The notes beneath the pieces were generated by a model. That model was given only the letters and a program-made list of their open reading frames with translations, was not told the origin of the DNA and searched no databases. 64,000 nt of DNA, taken from the NCBI GenBank assembly GCA_963971405.1, contig OZ020491.1, forward strand, positions 15,990,855 through 16,054,854, read 5' to 3'. The position numbers and the translations under genes were made by a program. Position 1 is the stretch's first letter. Each line of letters opens with the position of its first letter. The stretch is from Psococerastis gibbosa (lineage: Eukaryota > Arthropoda > Insecta > Psocodea > Psocidae). Of the stretch, positions 15,301 through 29,800 are shown piece by piece.

Positions 15301-18300
15301 AGAAAAATGCAAAAAACCAGGGTTTTGGTTTTTTATTTTTAACTTTCACAGAATAAATTTTTTTTATGTGAAAATTGGAGAAAACTTACTTTTGTATGCT
15401 ATAAATACACTGTATTTTTATTTATTTAAAATATTAATTTTTTCCATCTAACTTTGACTATATATGGAAAAAGCACTCTCATTTTCAATCGAAAAATCTC
15501 ACGTCAAAATGTCAATTTTTTTTAAAAATTAGGTAAGGTTTCTGTTTGTTGAAATCTCTACTTTTTGAAGGAATAAAGAACAATATACACTACTGTGCTA
15601 AATTTTCTTAAAAAATGCAAAAAACCAAATCGAAAAATGATGTCTCTAATATTTATAACATAGTCCGGTCAATTTAGTTTATCTAAGCCCTATATTTATA
15701 TCTGTGTCAATCAGCTCTAAAATAAAAATAATTATATTTTCGTTCTTAAATAGTATGTTTAACGTTACATAACCTAAAAAAATAAAATCGATGATATTTT
15801 AATACAATATTAGATGCGAGTTATTGTAATTTTGGATGACTAAATTGACCGGACTACATTTTAAATATTAAAGACGTCATTTTTCAATTTGGTTTTTTGC
15901 ATTTTTAAGAAAATTTTGCACAGCAGTGTATATTGTTATTTATACCATCGGAAAGTAGAGATTTCAACGAACAAAAACCTCACCTAAGTTTTGAAAAAAA
16001 ATCGACATTTTGACGTGAGATTTTTCGATTGAAAATTAGGGTGCTTTTTCCATATATAGTCAAAATTAGTTGGAAAAAATTAATATTTTAAATTAAAAAA
16101 ATTGCAGTGTATTTAGAACATACAAAAGTTAGTTTTCTCCAATTTTCACGTAAAAAAATTTTATTCTTTGAAAGTTAAAAATTAAAAACCAAAACCCTGG
16201 TTTTTGGCAGTTTTCTCATAAAATTTGAGGATATGTGAAAAAAGTGTAATTACTAAAGTTGTACATCTTCTTATTATCTACATTTTTGCTATGTGACGTT
16301 TTTCCATAGGACTTGTGGTTTTGTCGGAACTGAAGATGTACCGTATTTCACCCTTAAAAACTACCCCTACCTGCCTCCCGAACTCGGATCGCCCGCAATT
16401 TATTTTTCCTTTAATGTCTGTCATATTATCTTCCATTTCCAATGGGTTTCATTCTACTAAAATTTAATGTGTTTTTTTTCTCACCATTTTTCAGGGGATA
16501 TACCCTGGGCTATTCAGGCTTAAATGAGTTTTAATCATAATAAAATACAATGCCTTAATTCACTTCGAGATTTGATTTTCATTTTATTTTGCCCTTGTTT
16601 TATTGCAGACAAAGGAAACAAGAAGGCAGTGAGCCAGGCTTGCTCTTGCTTACTCGAAGTTTGCCTTGCTGGTAACGGGGAGAAAGGGGCGTGCAGAGCT
16701 TCAGCTGACGAAATTATTGCTCTTTTGTCAGCACTACAGAGTGAATCGAACATCGTGCGAGAAGCCGGGCTTAAGGTGGGCTATGATTGCAGAGATCTTT
16801 TTCGTTTTAAAAGATTTATTATGTGTACTTTTTTTTTGGTTTAAGCGCGGGTCCCTGTTGGGAATTAGCGCTAGGAAATTGGGGATGTTTCCTATTATTT
16901 TGTGGGAGGGAATACTGGTTTGTGTACTGGTACTGAAGAATACTAAAGAACACAAACGTAACTGCCGTTTTCTACAGCCAGAAAAGTCTGCAATTGCTGA
17001 GCATGTTCTTGCATTTCATTGCTTAATTGTTGCAGAATATTCCAGTATTTCATAATAATAATATTATTATCTCAAATTTGACCTTAAATGATTTTATTTT
17101 TTATCTATAGGGTCTCCAAGCCCTCCGTGGTTCATTCCCCAGTATGAAAGAAAACTCAGAACTGCGTAGCCTGATTGCAAGGCGAGTCTGGGTAGCTCGC
17201 CACGACCCGGACGAAACTAATGCGCGTCTGGCCAGTGATCTCTGGACTTCCGCACGATTGGAAGCTATCCCGCACTTACTTAGTGTCGATTTGCTGAAGG
17301 ACGTCGTTCATCCTGTTGCTGTAATCCAAGAAGCAGCCGCAAAAGCCATCGCCTCGCTTGTTCGTGACCATCAAAACCTTGATCTGGTCACTGCGATTTT
17401 AGACAATCTCCAGCAGATTTATGCAGAAAAATTGATTATGAGCCCGCCGAAATTGGACAGTCTAGGAAGAGTGACGGAGGAAGCGATTGACACTTGGGAA
17501 CCGCGAAGTGGTGTTGCACAGGCACTGCAACAATTAGCTTCATTTTTGGATTCACGTACAGTTACGAAGTTGGTTTCATTTTTTGTGAGTACTGGACTAG
17601 CTGACCGTAATGCTGAAGTTCGTAAGAATATGCTCTCCGCAGCACTGACAATCGTAGATTTACATGGAAAAGACACTACCAGCAGTTTACTGCCTGTTTT
17701 TGAAGATTTTATGGACAAGGCACCTGATTCAGGTAGTTTCGACGCCGTTCGCCAGTCTGTTGTTATTCTTATGGGCTCTCTAGCACGCCATCTTGATAAA
17801 ACAGACACCAGGATTAAACCTATTGTTGACCGCCTTATCGACGCGCTCTCTACTCCCTCCCAGCAGGTACAGGAAGCAGTAGCAAATTGCTTGCCTCCGC
17901 TGGTACCGGCTATTAAAGATGACGCCCCAGAAATGGTAAAAAACCTACTGAATCAACTACTAGAGTCTGAAAATTACGGGGAGCGTAAAGGCGCGGCTTA
18001 TGGTTTAGCTGGTTTAGTGAAAGGTATGGGCATTCTTGCTCTTAAACAGTTACACATTATGAATATTCTAACGGAGGCGATCCAAGATAAGAAGAACTAT
18101 CGGCACCGAGAAGGCGCGTTGTTTGCGTTCGAAATGCTGTGCACAATGCTCGGCAGACTCTTTGAACCCTATATTGTGCATGTGCTACCGTTTCTGTTAC
18201 TCTGCTTTGGGGACAGCAGCCAATTCGTAAGAGACGCCACTGATGATACCGCGAGAGTTGTCATGTCCAAGCTGTCTGCGCATGGCGTGAAGTTGGTGCT

Positions 18301-20791
18301 GCCTAGTCTTTTGGCTGCGCTCGAGGAGGAGTCTTGGCGAACAAAAACTGGTATGTTGTTTTCTTTATAATTATTTGATTAGCTGATGGCTTCTTCTTTA
18401 TCTACCTTGTTAGTACTCCCTTCAGGGACTCTCACAATTGTTGTTCGCACAAATTTTGCTTGGGCATGGGTTCAACTATGCAACTTACATAGCGCAAAGC
18501 CTTTGTGTTTGAACTTGTTATATGAATGAGGGAACCATAATTACAGCGGATTCCGAATTACTTGGCTTCAGCCTCTCACATGAATAATTATTTCTAATAA
18601 GACAAGTGAAAATGTGGCGGAATGAGGCCCGTGACTTCCTTTATGAAAGTCCTGATCGTTATCACTACACTACGGCTTTCACCAGCATCTCAATAGCCCC
18701 TTCACCAATTACTAAAACCCATTAGACCAGCAATTGTGACTAGTCTGTTAGGTTACTGGAAATACCTATCATGTACAGGGTGCACGATCATTGAGGCCAT
18801 CGAACATAGCAGTATATTGGGTGCACAATGTTTTCAGATTGGTCGGACTGCATGCAGGCTGCTGCAAGTCGAGTACCGATAAGAAGCACTGTGTTTCCAC
18901 TAGCCATGCCCAATGGCTATATAATATAATAACTATAATAAACAACTATAAAAACTACAGTAGCCTGTAATTGTGATATTCTCTTTTTTAAACACTTTTA
19001 AAAATAAGTTTTCCTGCGTTGAAGATTTTAGATGCCCACAAATATGGCTCACAAGTCAACGAAAGCTACAATAAGGTCCAATCGCTAGGGGTGTTTTTAT
19101 TCTTAATGTAAACATTCCCATTGGCCATTACCCCTTCATGGCCTATCGCTCAAGTGCGGTAACTTTATTAAAAATTGAAATTTGGTATACAGTAGACTAA
19201 TTAATTGCATTTGATAATAATATAATTGCAATTGTTGCAGGTTCCGTTGAATTGCTGGGTGCCATGGCTTTTTGTGCGCCAAAGCAACTTTCATCCTGTT
19301 TACCCAGTATTGTCCCGAAACTAATCGAAGTTCTCAGTGATTCTCATGTGAAAGTGCAGACTGCCGGAGCACAAGCCTTGAAACAGATTGGTTCAGTCAT
19401 TCGTAACCCGGAAATTCAAGCTATTGTTCCTGTTTTACTGCAAGCGCTGCAAGACCCAGCGGCAAAGACTGCAACTAGTTTACAAACTTTACTGGATACA
19501 AAATTTGTACATTTTATTGACGCGCCGTCCCTTGCGTTGATAATGCCTGTGGTGCAACGAGCGTTTATGGATCGTTCTACGGAAACAAGGAAGATGGCGG
19601 CACAAATTATTGGGAATATGTATTCGCTTACGGATCAGAAGGATCTTAGTCCATATTTGCCAACGATTATCCCTGGGCTGAAGACTTCGCTACTTGATCC
19701 TGTGCCTGAAGTAGGTTCAAAATACATTACGAGACTTCTTATGTAGTCCATACGCTTAAAAATTTACTTGGTTAGTCTGTGGTCCGCCGCCATGTTGCAA
19801 ATCCATTTTTAAACAGGCCAGTTTGTAGAAAATATGTTCCGGAAGCCTTGCATCATTCCGATGCACTATGATATATTGCGTCTAAGAGCTATATCACGTA
19901 TGCATTGTCTCAGGCCAATCTTGATGACGTAGTACTTTATGGATTGGCTAATTTTTTTTAACTTTCGTACCTGCTGTTGTTGAACATTGTTATTTTGTTG
20001 CTAACTAAATAAAGCCAGATTATCAAATCATTAAGAAATAAAAACTATTTTTCTGTTATAGGTACGTAGTGTTTCAGCCCGTGCTCTTGGTGCCATGGTT
20101 CGTGGAATGGGTGAGTCCAGTTTTGAAGATCTTCTCCCATGGCTGATGCAGACTCTTACGTCAGAGGCAAGTTCGGTGGACCGTTCGGGAGGAGCTCAGG
20201 GGCTTAGCGAGGTTGTCGGCGGTCTCGGCGTTGAAAAACTACACAAACTCATGCCTGGTAAGAACTATCGTCCTGTTGTTAAAGAGTCTTGTAGTAACGT
20301 ATAACCTTGAAAGAGACAGGATTAGTAGAGTGGTGGTTCGGACTCTGACTTTCACCCGTAAGGTTGTTGATTCGAGTCCCACACTTGCTGCATTTTCCGG
20401 CCATGCTTCGGAGGGCATGCAGGCGGCCCCGAGCCTTCCTAGTTGACTTAGTAATAGAACAGAAAGTCATGATTAAAAAATAAAAGAGCCACTGTTTAGG
20501 CACATAAAACTACACTAGCGGAGTCTCAGTAAAATTTGCGTGTGGCCAAATTACTGTAAACTTGTAAATTTGTTAAGAAATAGCCTAATAAGCGAATTTA
20601 ATCATGTGATAAATACCAAAACTCTAACTTTCCTATCGAATTACCTGCTGTGATTGGGGGGATTCCCACTTATTGCACCCATGATTAACTTATCGAGACT
20701 CCTCGCTCTGGTGATTGATTGGGTGGCTTGGGTAGAGCATTCTTTCTTTCCCTTTAGCCAAAAATTTAAAACAAAACTTTGGGTTAGGTTA

Positions 20792-20840
<49 letters not shown>

Positions 20841-23800
20841 TTACTTGTATAAGATGAGGATTCATGCGTCAAGTTTTGTTCATTACTTTAAGGCATGAAA
20901 TATATCATGAAATTAATAAACATAATAGTCTCCTTAGTAACTTTGTAAAACTTGCTGTCACTCATTTTTAACAATGAGTCATGAAATTAAGATACATTTA
21001 AACCCAATTTTTTTATTACAGATATCATAGCGACAGCAGAGAGAACAGACATAGCACCCCACGTCAAGGACGGATACATCATGATGTTTATTTACATGCC
21101 GGTGGTGTTTACAAACGAGTTTACACCATACATTGGGCAAATCATCAATCCAATTTTGAAAGCACTCGCAGATGAAAATGAGTATGTGAGAGATACGGCT
21201 TTAAAGGCTGGTCAGGTAAGGTTTAAGCAGTGCTTATATATCATATGTTGTTATGAAGTCAGGTGTCTTGATTGCCTGATTAACTTAGTTTGAGTAATCC
21301 ACGCACAGGCCAAAGCACGGGTTAAATCGACTTCAAAGTTTGCATACTCCTTAATTTTAATTACCGAGAATAGAGTTCTAAACAGAAAAAAAATTGTATT
21401 GTTGAAATGAATTCTACTCAAAAAATATAAACTTTCAAATTTACACCAGTATAAAAATACACTGCTGGAAGGACGAGTTAAAGAATGACCTTCGCGAGTT
21501 GGGAGTCTCCAGATGGTGGAGCGTTGTGCAAAACCGAGAAGAATGGAGGAGTGTCGTCGAGCAGGCCAAAGCCCACCAAGGGCTGTAGAGCCGGAAGAAG
21601 AAGAAGAAGAAGAAGATAAAAATACACTCAATTTTGAATCTGCCAATTTTTTTTTTTTTAAATTACGTATGCTTGCATAAATTCCGAGATATGGCCGCCT
21701 TCCGAAATAAATATTACTTTTAAAATAACTATCAATCTGTGCATTGGGAACAAAAATAGAAACATAAAAATTAAAAATTGAATGGAAAACATACACTCAT
21801 CGTCGCCTATTTATTTTCAGAGAATTGTTAATTTATACGCAGACAGTGCCATAATGCTGTTGTTGCCACAACTCGAGCAAGGGCTGTTCGATGACAACTG
21901 GAGGATTCGATACTCTTCTGTTCAGCTACTTGGGGATCTTCTGTACCGCATTTCCGGTGTTTCCGGCAAAATGAGCACCGAGACCGCTGATGAAGATGAT
22001 AATTTTGGCACGGAACAGTCGCACAAGGTTTGTTATACTTAACTGACCTTATTCACAGACACTATCGCCCTTGTAGAGCCTTGACAAGTCTCCTCCATCT
22101 GTTCCTGCCGTGTAACCTCACACTCCCAGCTCATGGAGTTTCTCCTCCACGTCATCCTGGCGTTCGTCTTCCTCCCGGTTGCTGATTAAAGCGGCCCTGG
22201 ATTCCAGCATCGTTGCTAGATGGCCCAGTACACGTAGACGCGCTCTCTTAGCCTCCGTGACCAGACTGGATTCCGCATACAGTTGTTGCAGTTCTGTTTT
22301 AGTTCATATACGCCAAATCCCCTGCTCCAAAACTGGTCTGTACATGCACCCCAAGTTCTTCCTTTCCTGGTGTTAGCATTTTCTTCTCCCGCATAGTCAT
22401 AGTCCATCTCTACTTATCTGGAGATACTTTAATTTAACCAACACCTGCCCGTGGTTGTGGTCGTAGAGTCTCCCAGTAGCTCTTTAAGGTGAGTGAGTGA
22501 GTGTCGTGCAGTCCCTCACTTGCTCTTGTCCATTCTTCTAAGGTTATGTGTTCACGCCACCAAGGCCGATGCGATGCAGATGAGCGTCCTAGTAGCTCTC
22601 TTGTTGCCTTGAGACGAAATAATGAAATCGGTTTAATTTGCTTTTTGGAATCACTCAGCAGGCTATGATTAAATTTGAAACTAATGTCACCTTTCTCTTT
22701 TTTGTTTTTATATGAATAAATAAGCGCTTTGCCCTTCTGGGCTTTCGCGTCCATGTTGTCAACCCCAGACTCTCCAGATGAGGGGGTTGACTTGAGAGGT
22801 ATATTCCTCAGGAATTCGATCAATCCGTTTCTATTTAGGTACCTTGGAACGAGCCCAACTTGCAGAAAAGCGTATCATTTTAAAATTACCAATCACTGTC
22901 AAACTTCTCGGAAGCTGTGTTCTTTGAAAAAGATGCATTTGTTTTGAAATGGCGAATGTCTGTGTTTGAGACTTCACATAAAATGAAGACCCAACCCTTA
23001 CCTTCACTGGTAGGGAAAAATGGGACTGTATCCAAGAGTAAAGCGAGAGGATGCTCTGTTGCAATTCCATGGCGTTTTTGCCGAGTCTTTCCTACTACAC
23101 GGCATGTGTTGACAAGGCCTCAATTGCCAACTCTTTTCAGGCCATTATAGACGCATTGGGCGCTGAACGACGTAACCGAGTGCTGGCTGGTCTATACATG
23201 GGGCGGTCAGATGTAGCTCTCATGGTTCGCCAGGCTGCCCTCCACGTTTGGAAGGTTGTCGTGACAAATACACCGAGGACTCTTCGGGAAATTCTACCCA
23301 CGCTATTCAGTCTTCTGCTAGGGTGCTTAGCTTCTACCAGTACAGATAAAAGACAGGTGAGGCTAATACAAATTACTGTTAACATTGAAAGAATGCATTT
23401 CAATCTTTGTTTATACACAAAGTTGTAACTCGTGCGCAGTGGCCATTAGGAAAAGTATGGAATTGTTTAATTCTACGTGCACAATGATTAACTAGGTCTC
23501 TAGATACTCTAGTGTTTTCTTCTGGCGTTGTTTATTAATTATAATACCCTGACCCTGTATTGTAGTAGTGTTATCTAGCATCAATTGTGACAGCTAGGTT
23601 TTTTACTTTACTGAAAAAAACTTAATGTTGCCTTGCATCTCCTAAGCTGCATTGAATCATCTAGTATCAACTTTCACTATGATTTTCTGCTTAGGTGGCT
23701 GCCCGAACATTAGGTGATCTCGTCCGGAAGCTGGGAGAACGAGTACTACCGGAAATTATTCCAATTCTGGAACGTGGACTGGAGTCTGACGCTGCAGACC

Positions 23801-26800
23801 AGCGGCAAGGTGTCTGTATTGGTTTGAGTGAGATTATGGCCTCCACCAGTCGTGATATGGTAAGCAGTTGTTTACCTCTAGTCAATAATATTATTGATTT
23901 TTCCGGGTCCCTCCAAACCATTCTAAAGTGGCAAACCTACTTCGAAAATTGTAGTAACTTTTTATTTCGGAAAACGCTTTTGCGAACCAGTCCTATGCGG
24001 ATGCATTAACTCAGTGTTTTTTTAATAAAAATTCACGTATTTCCAACTGAAAAATTATACAGTACTAGTTAAGCGCAATGCACATTGAATAGGTGTTCAA
24101 ATTGAATTACAGGTGCTAACCTTCGTAAATTCTCTGGTGCCAACTGTAAGACGCGCACTTTGTGACCCTCTTCCTGAAGTAAGGCAAGCGGCCGCCAAGA
24201 CATTCGACAGTCTGCACTCTACTGTTGGATCTAGAGCTTTAGATGATATTCTTCCAGCCATGTTGCACCAGTTGGTAAGTGAACTTATTGAGAGCTGAAA
24301 CTGCCTGAGCTGTGGAGCTCTCTGTTCTATTATTCACGTATTTTTATGAAGAGACTCACCCAGGCAAAGGGGAACAAATTCAATGAATGAAATTCTTTTG
24401 ACTGCATGAAACGTAGAGTGAGCTGCTAACATAGTGTCTATTCATTAAATGAATTTATTTAAATAGATTTCCGATTTTTCCGGATAATTTGTACAAAATG
24501 TCTGGATGGAATTGTTTTTGCCAAGTGGCAGCCCTGATTCATTTACGCCCACAATTTCATTATTATTTTTTCTCAGTTTTATAATAAGATTCGTGATAGT
24601 TATGGCATTTTATTATTACGGCGAGACCGTCAATTTTTGAATTTTATTTTTAAAAATTTAAATTGTCCTTCAAATATAACGAAGCCACTCTTAGTCGTAG
24701 AATTGGGCTTGGCTTTGAGTAGCCACATTAACACCACTTAATTCCACAGCCTAGGATTAGAAGACCCTTCAGTCGTATGACTGTTTCTAATTGATTGTTG
24801 CCATGGTTCCAGAACACAGCGAATCCAGACCTAGCCGAGTCGACGCTGGACGGTCTCCGACAGGTGATGGCCATCAAATCCCGTGTCGTCCTCCCTTACC
24901 TGATTCCCCAGCTGACTGCCTCGCCTGTCAACACCAAGGCCCTGTCCATGCTGGCCTGCGTCGCGGGAGAGGCGCTAACTAAGTACCTGCCCAAAATTTT
25001 GCCAGCACTTCTGGCTGCACTCTCCGCCGCTCAAGGAACACCCCGTCAGGCTGAGGTAATGGATTAATGACTTCTTTGGCATAGTTGGTAGCTTCCTCGT
25101 ACTTGAGTACCATGCCATCGGAAACCTACCATAGTATAACTCAGGTATTACCTGCAGAGCTTGCAGGGATACATTCATTAAATTGCTTGGATATGCGTTA
25201 TTAAAAAAAAAAAAACAGAATTATCGCAGTAGAGTATGGTATTTCTGCTTGATGATTTTTGGGGTTCGAACTACTCATACTGGTAGCGTGGGATTCGAAT
25301 TACGTCCGAGGAGTGGTATTTTCTGTCGAATCTAAACACCTGACACGCATGAATGGAGCCATAAAACTGGTTTCATTGATGATTAAATTATATTATTAAT
25401 GGTTCGGACACGTTAAGCGAATGAATGGCAGTAGGTGCGGGAGGAAATGGCTGGAGGGAGAATCAGAGTGAACATGAAGAATACGAAGACCATGAAAGAA
25501 ATACCGAAACCAGCTTGAGGACGAAGTGGAGGGAGTGGGCGAGCCTCACGTATCACACCCGGGAAACGAGGTGAATATTGATGATGAAAAATTTGTTTTA
25601 GGAATTGGAATATTGCCAAGCTGTGGTGCTGAGTGTCACAGACGAAGTTGGCATTCGTACCATAATGGACCAGCTAATGGAGAACACAAGGTCCGACAAG
25701 GTGGATCTTCGCAAGTCTGCCACTACGCTGCTCTGTGCGTTCTGCGCCAACACACGAGCAGACTATTCCCAATATGTACCCCAGCTGCTGAGAGGTCTCA
25801 TTCACCTGTTCACAGATATTGACGCGTATGTAAATTCAATTAGTATACCGTAGGAATTCCACACATTGACATTATAAGAAATGTAAAGACGTCTAGACAA
25901 TTATATCAATACCATGTCTTTGTATAATCTCGTATATATGCATGCATAGACTCCACGAACTTGGTTAAGTTTGCCTCATGCCAGTTGCAACGTGTCATCA
26001 ATGAGGTCGTTGTCAAAGCAATGTCACCAACGTTTAAATAGGAAACCATTCAAAATAATGTATGAGCTATTTACGGCTTACGGCCTTCGATGGCGATCGG
26101 TGACCTGTCGTAACTAAATACAGGTATTACCTATAGAGGTGACTGAAGAGGTTATTCGGATACATTCATTGAATTGTTGTGTATTCGAATATTTTTTTTT
26201 TTTAATGTCATTTAATATGTGAAACCATCAGAACAATTTAATTTGAAAGCGTGGCCATTTTCAGGGACGTTCTCCAAATGAGCTGGGAAGCGCTGAGTGC
26301 TGTTACAAAGACTTTAGACGCAACACAACAGGCGGCACATGTTAGTGACGTCAGACAGGCTGTTAGATTTTCTGCGTCTGATCTCAAAGGCTCTGAACTG
26401 CTGCCCGGGTTCTGCTTGCCCAAGGTAAATTTATTTTATTCTGCCCCTGAAGGTAAAAACGGGGACGTAGAAAGCCATGTAGGCTGTTTACTATTTTAGT
26501 CTTGCACAGGTATATACAATAATTCATGAAGTAATTTTTTGAACCGAAGACGAATCGGTGAGCACGAGAAATGTTTACACCCCTCCCGGTTTAGCTGCTA
26601 GCCAGCCATGCATAAATCAAAAAACTACTTAGCATTAACAAACCTGGGCCCAAAAGTTAGAGGAAAGAAGTCCAGAGTTTCAAACATACAAAAATTTTAC
26701 CACAACGCAATTTACGCATCCACGTAAGTCAACGCTACATTTGCGCTTGCACCCGAGGTGGCCATATTGATAACGGCTTGATACCATCTAGGTTAATGTA

Positions 26801-29800
26801 TATCTGTGAAATTATAGACAAACTGACGGCAACTTTGAAATATTGCAGAGCTTTGTGATAATTTTTGCCTAACGATAATAAAATAGAACTAAAGTGAAGT
26901 ATTGCCGATAATGTAAGTGAAATGTTTCCAGGTTGTTGGGTTGCAACATAAAAATAAGAAAATATTAGACAGTGAAAAACAAATTAACTATTGAACATGG
27001 ACTTCGATTGTATAGTGGTAGCTTGTTCGTATTTGTGCGAGTCATCATGCAATCGGTGACCTGTCGTAACTCAACACAGGTATTACCCACAGAGGCGACT
27101 GAAGAGGTTATTTGGATACATTCATTGAATTGTTTGTATGCGAATAACCTTTTTTAAAAAAAAGTGAGCAGCCAGCTGAAAAGTAAGTTCTGCACAATTA
27201 ACGTTGGGTATCTTAATAGCTTTGTTTTGGCTGTATTGGGCTTGTCGCACGAACCACCAGCTTACAGTGGGAAACATTTTTTGCTGTTTCATTATGTGCG
27301 CTGTGGATGGCCATCAAGCTAGCCTGTATTGACCACACACTTATGGTAGTTTTTCTTTGTTTTACAGGGCATTACACCAATTCTACCCATATTCAGGGAA
27401 GCGATTCTCAATGGTGTACCAGAGGTCAAGGAACAAGCCGCCCAAGGACTGGGTGAAGTGATCAAACTGACCAGCGCTGAAGCACTGCAACCCTCCGTAG
27501 TTCACATCACAGGTCCCCTCATCCGTATAGTCGGTGATAGGTTTAACTGGAGTGTCAAGGCGGCTGTACTGGAAACTCTAGCCCTTCTACTAGCCAAGGT
27601 GAGTTATCTCAGTGGTCCCGACCTCAGCAAGTAGGCTATTATATTCCACTATTTATCAGTATTCTTTATACCAATTACGACGTACAGTTTGGAGACAGTG
27701 TTTACGAACAGACTGGACAGTAAAATACAAGCGGCGGAAATGAAGTTCATCAGAAAACGGACGTATTTATCATGGTCCCATGAATGTCTTTGTTGTCAGC
27801 GCTGTTCGCATCTATCACGTACATTTTCTTTTAGATATTATATAATTATGTAAGGTAAATGCAATAGTGCACACAAAAAATATTTATGAGTTTTATTATA
27901 TGGCTGTAACCCTAAAAATGATGTGTTTTGGCGTCGTTGTTGCAGGTTGGAGTGATGTTGAAGCAGTTCCTCCCTCAGCTACAAACGACTTTTTTGAAAG
28001 CACTAAACGATTCCAACCGGACAGTCCGTCTGAAGGCTGCCTCTGCTTTAGGTCACCTCATTGTTATACACACTCGCGCTGATCCGCTGTTTGTCGAGTT
28101 GCATACGGCTGTGAAGTCTGCCGATGATCCTGCTATAAGGTATGTCAGTTCTGGGAAGCTATGAACATCACTAATTAATATAATAAAATAATTATTAATG
28201 GTGACATACAGCTTATACGGGTTGTAAGAGAAAAAGATCTTTATGCAAAAAGCAAATCAACTTCAGGTTATACTGTTATTTTATATTGTAGCTTAAGAGG
28301 ACATGCTGCGTAGAAAATGAGCACCCCAAAATTTGTTTTTTTTATTGACTTTTTATTTAATTAACAAAGCAAGCCATTAAAGATTTGGCTCATGGAAGTT
28401 GTAGAAGACTACTTCATGCATCATATAATAGGAAATATTCAATTTTTGGTACCTTAGTTCTTTCATAAATACCAGAACAGACCGGACAGGACTAAAATTT
28501 CACGTATTCTGGGATTTTGGAAGAACTACAAAACCGAAAAGTAAAAATACCCGATTATATGATGCACGAAGTAGTCTTCTACAACTTAGGTGAGCCGAAT
28601 TTTTAATAAATTGCTAAGATAATTAAATAAAAAATGAAAAGTATTTAATTTTGGGTTGCCAATTTCTAATCTTCGCGAAAAATATACTCTAATGTCTAAA
28701 TTGGCAGGTACCCCGCACACAATTAGGTTAAGGGGGCCTACAGTATATGTTGTTATGTCAATAATCTTGTGAAATACACGAATTATTATTATTATATATT
28801 ATAATTCATTCATCATTTTATCAGTGATAGTATTTTTTTGTTTTCAATGTAAATTTGCTTCTTATATTTTATTATAAATTTACTTTTATTCTTTACTGAT
28901 CTGTATCAATTTTCCACGCAGGGAAACCATGATCCAAGCTCTGCGAGGCATTATAACACCGGCTGGAGATAAAATGACTGTTGCGCTGCGGAAACAAGTT
29001 CACACTACGTTGATAGGTTTACTTTATCATTCAGAAGACACGACACGATCGGCGGCCGCTGGATGTCTTGGAGCTCTGGTCAAGTATCTTCCTATTGAAC
29101 TCTTAGGATCCACAGTAATTGACCATTTATTGGGTGAGTTACTATTTAGCTTTCACTTCCTATTTTCTATAACTTTTGCATTGTGACAGGTCGTATGTAA
29201 CTCCTCACAGCATGACAATTGAATCAGTCCTATTCTCTGGGATAGGGTAAAACGAGGTAGCACATAACTTATTCTCCAGAGTTAATTATCAGGCAGTTGG
29301 GATTTTTAGCAAGCTAAGCCTAGCCTGGCTATCTTTAACAAACAAAAAAAGCTACCTTTTCCGATTGATCAATAATCTGGCACTTGACAATATTACCTAC
29401 ATTTCTAATAGAACGCATAAAACAAAACAATGCACATTCCAAATATACAAATACTTTTTCGATATAAATAATTAAGAATTGTATTATTAAAGTAAATTTT
29501 TTGTTTAACTATGCCAATTATGAACCAGAAAAAGGGGCATCTGACGTTTCGATCGCCCACTGTACGCTCTCCAATAAGAAAGGCAAGGTCAAAGGAGACG
29601 GATTTGAATTTGCCCCTGACAATACCGGAGGTAGAAGAGAATGAAGATGCAGTAAGCATAACGTCTTCATCGCACGACTTGACAGCGGTTGCAAGTGTAC
29701 AAAGCTTGCAGGAAGGAAAAACACAGTCGAAAATTCCTATGAAACACGACGATTCCAAATTAGGCTCACTCCTAGTACGGAAAACGTCGTCATTCCTCAA

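Noticed and set aside
20778-20835. Interstitial telomere repeat
   Set aside because: Three TTAGG-like units are too few; the neighbouring A run points to an ordinary retro-insertion tail or simple repeat.
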